NCBI GenBank assembly: GCA_029834535.1
Contig: JAQMWT010000561.1
Location: 1-38,292 of the forward strand
Direction: 5' to 3'
Source of the DNA: Chrysophaeum taylorii
Lineage: Eukaryota; Sar; Pelagophyceae; Pelagomonadales; Pelagomonadaceae
Length of the DNA: 38,292 nucleotides
Below, piece after piece: positions 35,099 to 38,292 of the stretch (position 1 is the stretch's first letter; each line of letters begins with the position of its first letter). A program made the translations under genes and the position numbers. The notes under the pieces are model-generated. The model ran no database searches. It was not told the origin of the DNA and worked only from the letters and a program-made list of their open reading frames with translations.

Positions 35099-35203
35099 GT
35101 GAGTGCTTTTGCTATACCGGACCGGCTCGTGCCGGTCCGGCCTGGCTCCCATGCTCGGGAGGGGTCTGAAGTTAGTTAGTTAGCTAGTTAGTGAGTGCTT
35201 TTG
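35099..35203 (+). mobile_element. Short (GTTA)n-tailed retroposon, copy 2, with 13-bp target duplication
   Basis: A 79-bp element (35112-35190) beginning CTATACCGGACCGGCTCGTG and ending with GTTAGTTAGTTAGCTAGTTA, bounded by exact 13-bp direct repeats GTGAGTGCTTTTG at 35099-35111 and 35191-35203. A tetranucleotide tail plus a long target duplication is what a LINE-mobilised SINE or truncated LINE tail looks like. It contains the palindrome CTCCC/GGGAG and a GGACCGG/CCGGTCC hairpin. Confidence 0.7.
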
Positions 35204-35410
35204 GTGCGAAAATGCTTTTAGTACGAGAGCTAGGTGCTGCGGCTACACAGATGCCACCGTGGCGTTTCACGCACGGCATGGGCATACCCCCATGACCCCA
35301 TTAGAAGGAGATCCTAAGACAGCGCGACGATACGCAAGGAGTTTCAAGTAGAGAGAGAGGGCAGCAACGCGCGGCCTCGCCAGCAGTTTGTTTCCCTCGC
35401 CTTGGCGTTA

Positions 35411-36099
35411 TTAAGCTGGGCCCATTCTCGCACCGTCCATCGTTCGTAGAAGAACCCCAAACCGCGACTCACCATGGTGCTCTTGACGTGGCTGTCCGCC
35501 ATTCTTCAGCAACAAGCGGACATCGGACACCAGACTTACATGGTCTGCATGAGACGGATCACCCCATTCTGGATCCCAAAATCCGAGAAGGTGAGCGTCT
35601 TTGAGAATCGACTCGGGGCCGTGAGCGCGAAAGTCGACAGCCTCGAGAAACTGCGCAGGCAACGAACGCCCCTGGAGCACCCAAAGATTGTAGTCCTACA
35701 TCTGCGCGAGACTGTACAGGGCCACGTTCTGGAGTTCCTCACCGTCGCGTACCCGATCCGGAGTTAGCTGTCCTGCGGAGACATGGGACGGCAACGCGAA
35801 CACTTGCCGTTACTCCCGCATAAACAACTCGCATGACCGAACACCTCCTTATTATCCTCCTCCTCGAGCGTCTCGACAACCCCACCCCGCCGCAAGATCT
35901 CCCGCTGCTGCTGCACTGTCGAGCACGCCACGAGAAAGTCGGCAAATACAAGCTGCGGCATCTCAACCGCGAAGGGATGTCGGGATGTCAACCACCTCGC
36001 TCCGGAAGATCGCTGGCACCACCCCTGTAATTCTAACACAGTCATCAATACGAGGCTCAAATACGGTAAGTTTGATGTAGTTGTTCGAAGTTCGATCAC
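35411..36099 (-). pseudogene. Decayed gene of unknown family
   Basis: On the minus strand, from about 36099: MPQLVFADFLVACSTVQQQR, then EEEDNKEVFGHASCLCGSNG with a CxC...CxxC cluster. In another frame, VLQGRSLPAQFLEAVDFRAH is followed by GPESILKDAHLLGFWDPEWG (35560-35670). These read as real protein, but are interrupted by a stop and frame changes. It lies between the two TGATCA repeat blocks and may belong to the same decayed transposon. I do not recognise the family. Confidence 0.35.
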
Positions 36100-36270
36100 A
36101 CCAAATTAAACGCGGTTTGATCACAAAAAAGCTACAAGTTTGGTTACTACAGTTATATGCAAGTTTGATTACTTGATTTTAAGTTTGATCACGAGGTTTC
36201 AAGTTTGATCACATAGCTTGATCAACGATGTTACAAGTTTGGTCACAAAGCCTCCAAGTTTGACCATACA
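36064..36270. repeat. Cluster of degenerate TTTGATCA repeats, block 2
   Basis: About nine copies of AAGTTTGATCAC and close variants (AAGTTTGGTCAC, AAGTTTGATTAC), here mostly in one orientation and spaced 17-30 bp. Same motif as block 1. Confidence 0.8.
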
Positions 36271-37150
36271 CATGCGTCAACACGCGAACACCCGCAGAAC
36301 AACATCCACAAACAAGGCCTGCGCAAGACAGCGCAGATACCGCGCTGTTTCGTCGCCCAAGAGGATTCGGATGCACCTTAGTTCGATGCTCATGACAGAT
36401 TCCAGCGAACGATCCCGGTTCGTCATCTCGTGCCTTTAGCGGATGACGTTGTTGTGGATGTCTATCAAACGCATATGCCGAGTAGAGCCGCCTGACTTGC
36501 CCTCCATAGAGCCCTTGATGAGGACCGACACGGCCTCGCGGAAGTGCTTCGCGCGATAGGTGGATCTTCATCGGCACAAAGTTTCGGAGCAGGTGTGCCT
36601 TTCAGCACACGTAACGATATTGTCTACTTTCACATCAAAACAAACGAGAAGCGCGCACATAGAAGCAGCCTTGTATCTTGCACTTGCACGACAACGCTGT
36701 CGCCCTGTTGACCATGTTGTACACGCCGTGCTTGCCGCCCGTGTCGACCATCATATGCTGCAAGTCGGCCTCGCGAACACACATGCTGAACTTGGCATTG
36801 TTGAGTTAGGTTGAGTAAAGTGGAGACTCGTGTTTGCACGCTCTGAGCTGCGACAGCGTACGCGGCGATCTCTCCTAGTCATTTACCTTCATCAGGGCAC
36901 GCGACTTCTTGTTTTCTTTCTCGGCATGATGGTCAACCGACGTCGGCGTGGTACCACCACGCTCCCGCTCGACCTGAGAAGCCCGCATCGATACCGTCCT
37001 CCTCGTCGTTCGTTTCGAAGTCAAAGGACGCTCCGGATTCACAGCGCGACGTGCAGAACCGCTGAAAGCTTGATCATGGGCCCCTGTTTCGTCAGACGAA
37101 TCCTGTGTTTGGTCTCTAAAAGTATAAGAAAGTATAAGTTTAGTTAAATC
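36271..37150 (-). pseudogene. Decayed transposase-like gene, possibly Mutator-like (MULE)
   Basis: On the minus strand: a basic/polar stretch (SFGSARRAVNPERPLTSKR-like, around 37000), then MVNRATALSCKCKIQGCFYV (about 36670-36710) and, one frame over, VTCAERHTCSE (about 36585-36615). CxC-x4-C followed by HxC resembles the zinc-binding DNA-binding domain at the N-terminus of MULE transposases. Further on, AKHFREAVSVLIKGSMEGKS, STRHMRLIDIHNNVIR (stop) and SIELRCIRILLGDETARYLR read as protein. Several stops and frame changes make it a relic. No DDE region was identified. Confidence 0.35.
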
Positions 37151-37164
37151 AGGATTGACTACAA

Positions 37165-37232
37165 ACCCACCCCACCACATCCTTCATGCTCCCCACACAC
37201 ACCCCCCCTCTTAGCAGTCGACATTTAAAGAC
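37165..37232 (+). mobile_element. 3'-end fragment of the RT1/RT2 retrotransposon family
   Basis: About 68 bp (from ACCCACCCCACCACATCC to TTTAAAGACAAAC) match the reverse complement of the 3' tail region at 8555-8625 and 12212-12282, including CTCTTAGCAGTCGACATTTA. A maximally 5'-truncated copy, 20 bp from the terminus of Helitron copy E and in the same relative orientation as in the array. Confidence 0.75.
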
Positions 37233-37253
37233 AAACTTGATTAAGTGATCACA

Positions 37254-38215
37254 AGTGCAGGCCAGTAAGTTCACCTAGTCCCAATCTCTAACCCCAGTAA
37301 GTTCACCTGGTCCCGTTACGTCACCTGGTCCCGTTACGTTCACCTGGTCAGTAGTTCACCTAGTCCCAATCTCTAACCCCAGTAAGTTCGGCGTAAACCC
37401 ACTCGTGCTCACACCCACTCACCCCACTCTCCTTCGAGCTCGTCGCTCTCACCTCCGCCAATCCTGCGTTCACTCTAAAAACCCCAGTAAGTTCACTTGG
37501 TCCCAGTAAGTTCACCTGGCCACTAAGTTCGCCTAGTCCCAATCTCAAACCCCAGTACGTCCACCTGGTCCCAGTAAGTTCACCTACAGTGCGCGTGTAG
37601 ACGCCGGGAGGGGGCTTATCGGTATTGCGCAGCACGTGTGGGGTAGGTGGAGTCGTCGACTCAGAAGAGCATATCCTCAGGGTTGCATGATCGACAGAGA
37701 GCCACGTAGAGCTGGACGTGACAGAAGACGGGCTTGGGCGAGAGGACGCCGACCTCGCGGGGCGTCTGGCCCTGGCTCTTGTTGATCGTTTGGCGTCGGT
37801 GGGCCTTAAGGGATACAGGTTGGAGGAGCCTCGGTGACACGACACTATCGATCATGTATCTGGTACCGTTGCAGTGGCCGTGCGACGGGTCGAGATTGCG
37901 AAGACTTTAAGCTCGCGATCAAAGTCAGCATGCCGTTGGTTGTCAGGGAGTTGAAAACTCGACTGTTAAGAGCGAGGCGTCGGCTTCCGACCCAACCTAG
38001 TCGGCCGAAAAGAACTCCGACGCCTCGTCTCCGGGAAAGGCCGCGGTCATGCGCGCGTTGTCAGCATCGACAACATCGCTTCGACGGGGCGTGAGAATGG
38101 CACGCTGAAAGAGCCGCCGCGGGACGTGGAAATAGTCTGCGAAGTCGCCGTAGACGGCTTGGAGGACCGATGTTTGGCTCGCAGGCCTACATCATCCTTA
38201 CCCTAAATCTAGGGA
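37254..38215 (-). mobile_element. Helitron 3' fragment, copy E (inverted)
   Basis: The terminus (GGCCTGCACT on the minus strand) is at about 37255-37264. Subterminal repeats extend to about 37590, a helicase remnant to about 38165 (SKSQGQT-type motif V near 37765-37790, LYVALCRS near 37700), and the family start CCCTAGATTTAGGGTAAGGA at 38194-38213. The palindrome CCCTAAATCTAGGG marks the 5' edge. It has a shorter subterminal array than D and no TGTC/TGTT tract at its 5' edge. Confidence 0.75.
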
Positions 38216-38292
38216 CAAGCGTACTTGTAACCCACCCACATCCCGTGAGTCTCAAGGGGAACGGGGAAAGTCGCGGGGACGGGGAAAGAGAA

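Noticed and set aside
30002..35203. A 5.2-kb DNA transposon with terminal inverted repeats
   Set aside because: The inverted sequences are two independent short retroposon copies: each has a GTTA tail and the right one has its own 13-bp target duplication. The genes between are ordinary host genes.

Overview
The window looks like nuclear DNA of a small unicellular eukaryotic alga. Host genes are GC-rich, tightly packed and mostly single-exon. The two introns I can place are very short (44 and 55 nt, both with GTGCGT donors). Neighbouring genes are often convergent or divergent with gaps of tens of bases. A Gly tRNA with internal Pol III boxes and several eukaryotic gene families (PRA1, Sec14-like CRAL-TRIO, U-box, Bmt2-like methyltransferase, GH27, GT28) fit this. 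A stramenopile such as a pelagophyte is my best guess, but weakly held.

Layout. 1-430: acidic-run C-terminal gene fragment. 773-2392: sulfatase. 2393-4110: no convincing gene. 4111-7451: secreted unknown protein (one frame break), PRA1 protein (spliced), MFS transporter (minus). 7772-16100: a tandem array H-RT-H-RT-H, where H is a 3' Helitron fragment carrying the end of the helicase gene and RT is a 5'-truncated non-LTR retrotransposon (reverse transcriptase plus a PD-(D/E)XK-like domain) on the opposite strand. 16380-19628: CRAL-TRIO (minus), U-box (spliced) and GT28 glycosyltransferase. 19667-20850: inverted Helitron fragment. 21249-21408: 40-bp tandem hairpin repeats. 21526-29373: a Ty3/gypsy LTR retrotransposon with 337-bp LTRs and a 5-bp target duplication, carrying a C5 cytosine DNA methyltransferase domain between protease and reverse transcriptase. 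29500-29570: tRNA-Gly(GCC). 30044-33694: DUF4116 protein, small membrane protein, Bmt2-like rRNA methyltransferase and GH27 alpha-galactosidase. 34690-37250: AT-richer decayed DNA-transposon territory with TGATCA-type repeat clusters. 37254-38215: fifth Helitron fragment.

The most exciting item is the methyltransferase-carrying gypsy element. Retrotransposon-borne cytosine methyltransferases have been reported in dinoflagellates and charophytes; here the domain sits inside a gypsy pol. The second is the Helitron/RT array, whose middle Helitron copy is a clean recombinant of its two neighbours.

Quality caution: most reading-frame breaks in otherwise well-preserved genes fall in homopolymers and are explained by one base too few. 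Many may be residual long-read errors rather than real mutations, so several 'pseudogenes' here may be intact in the organism.
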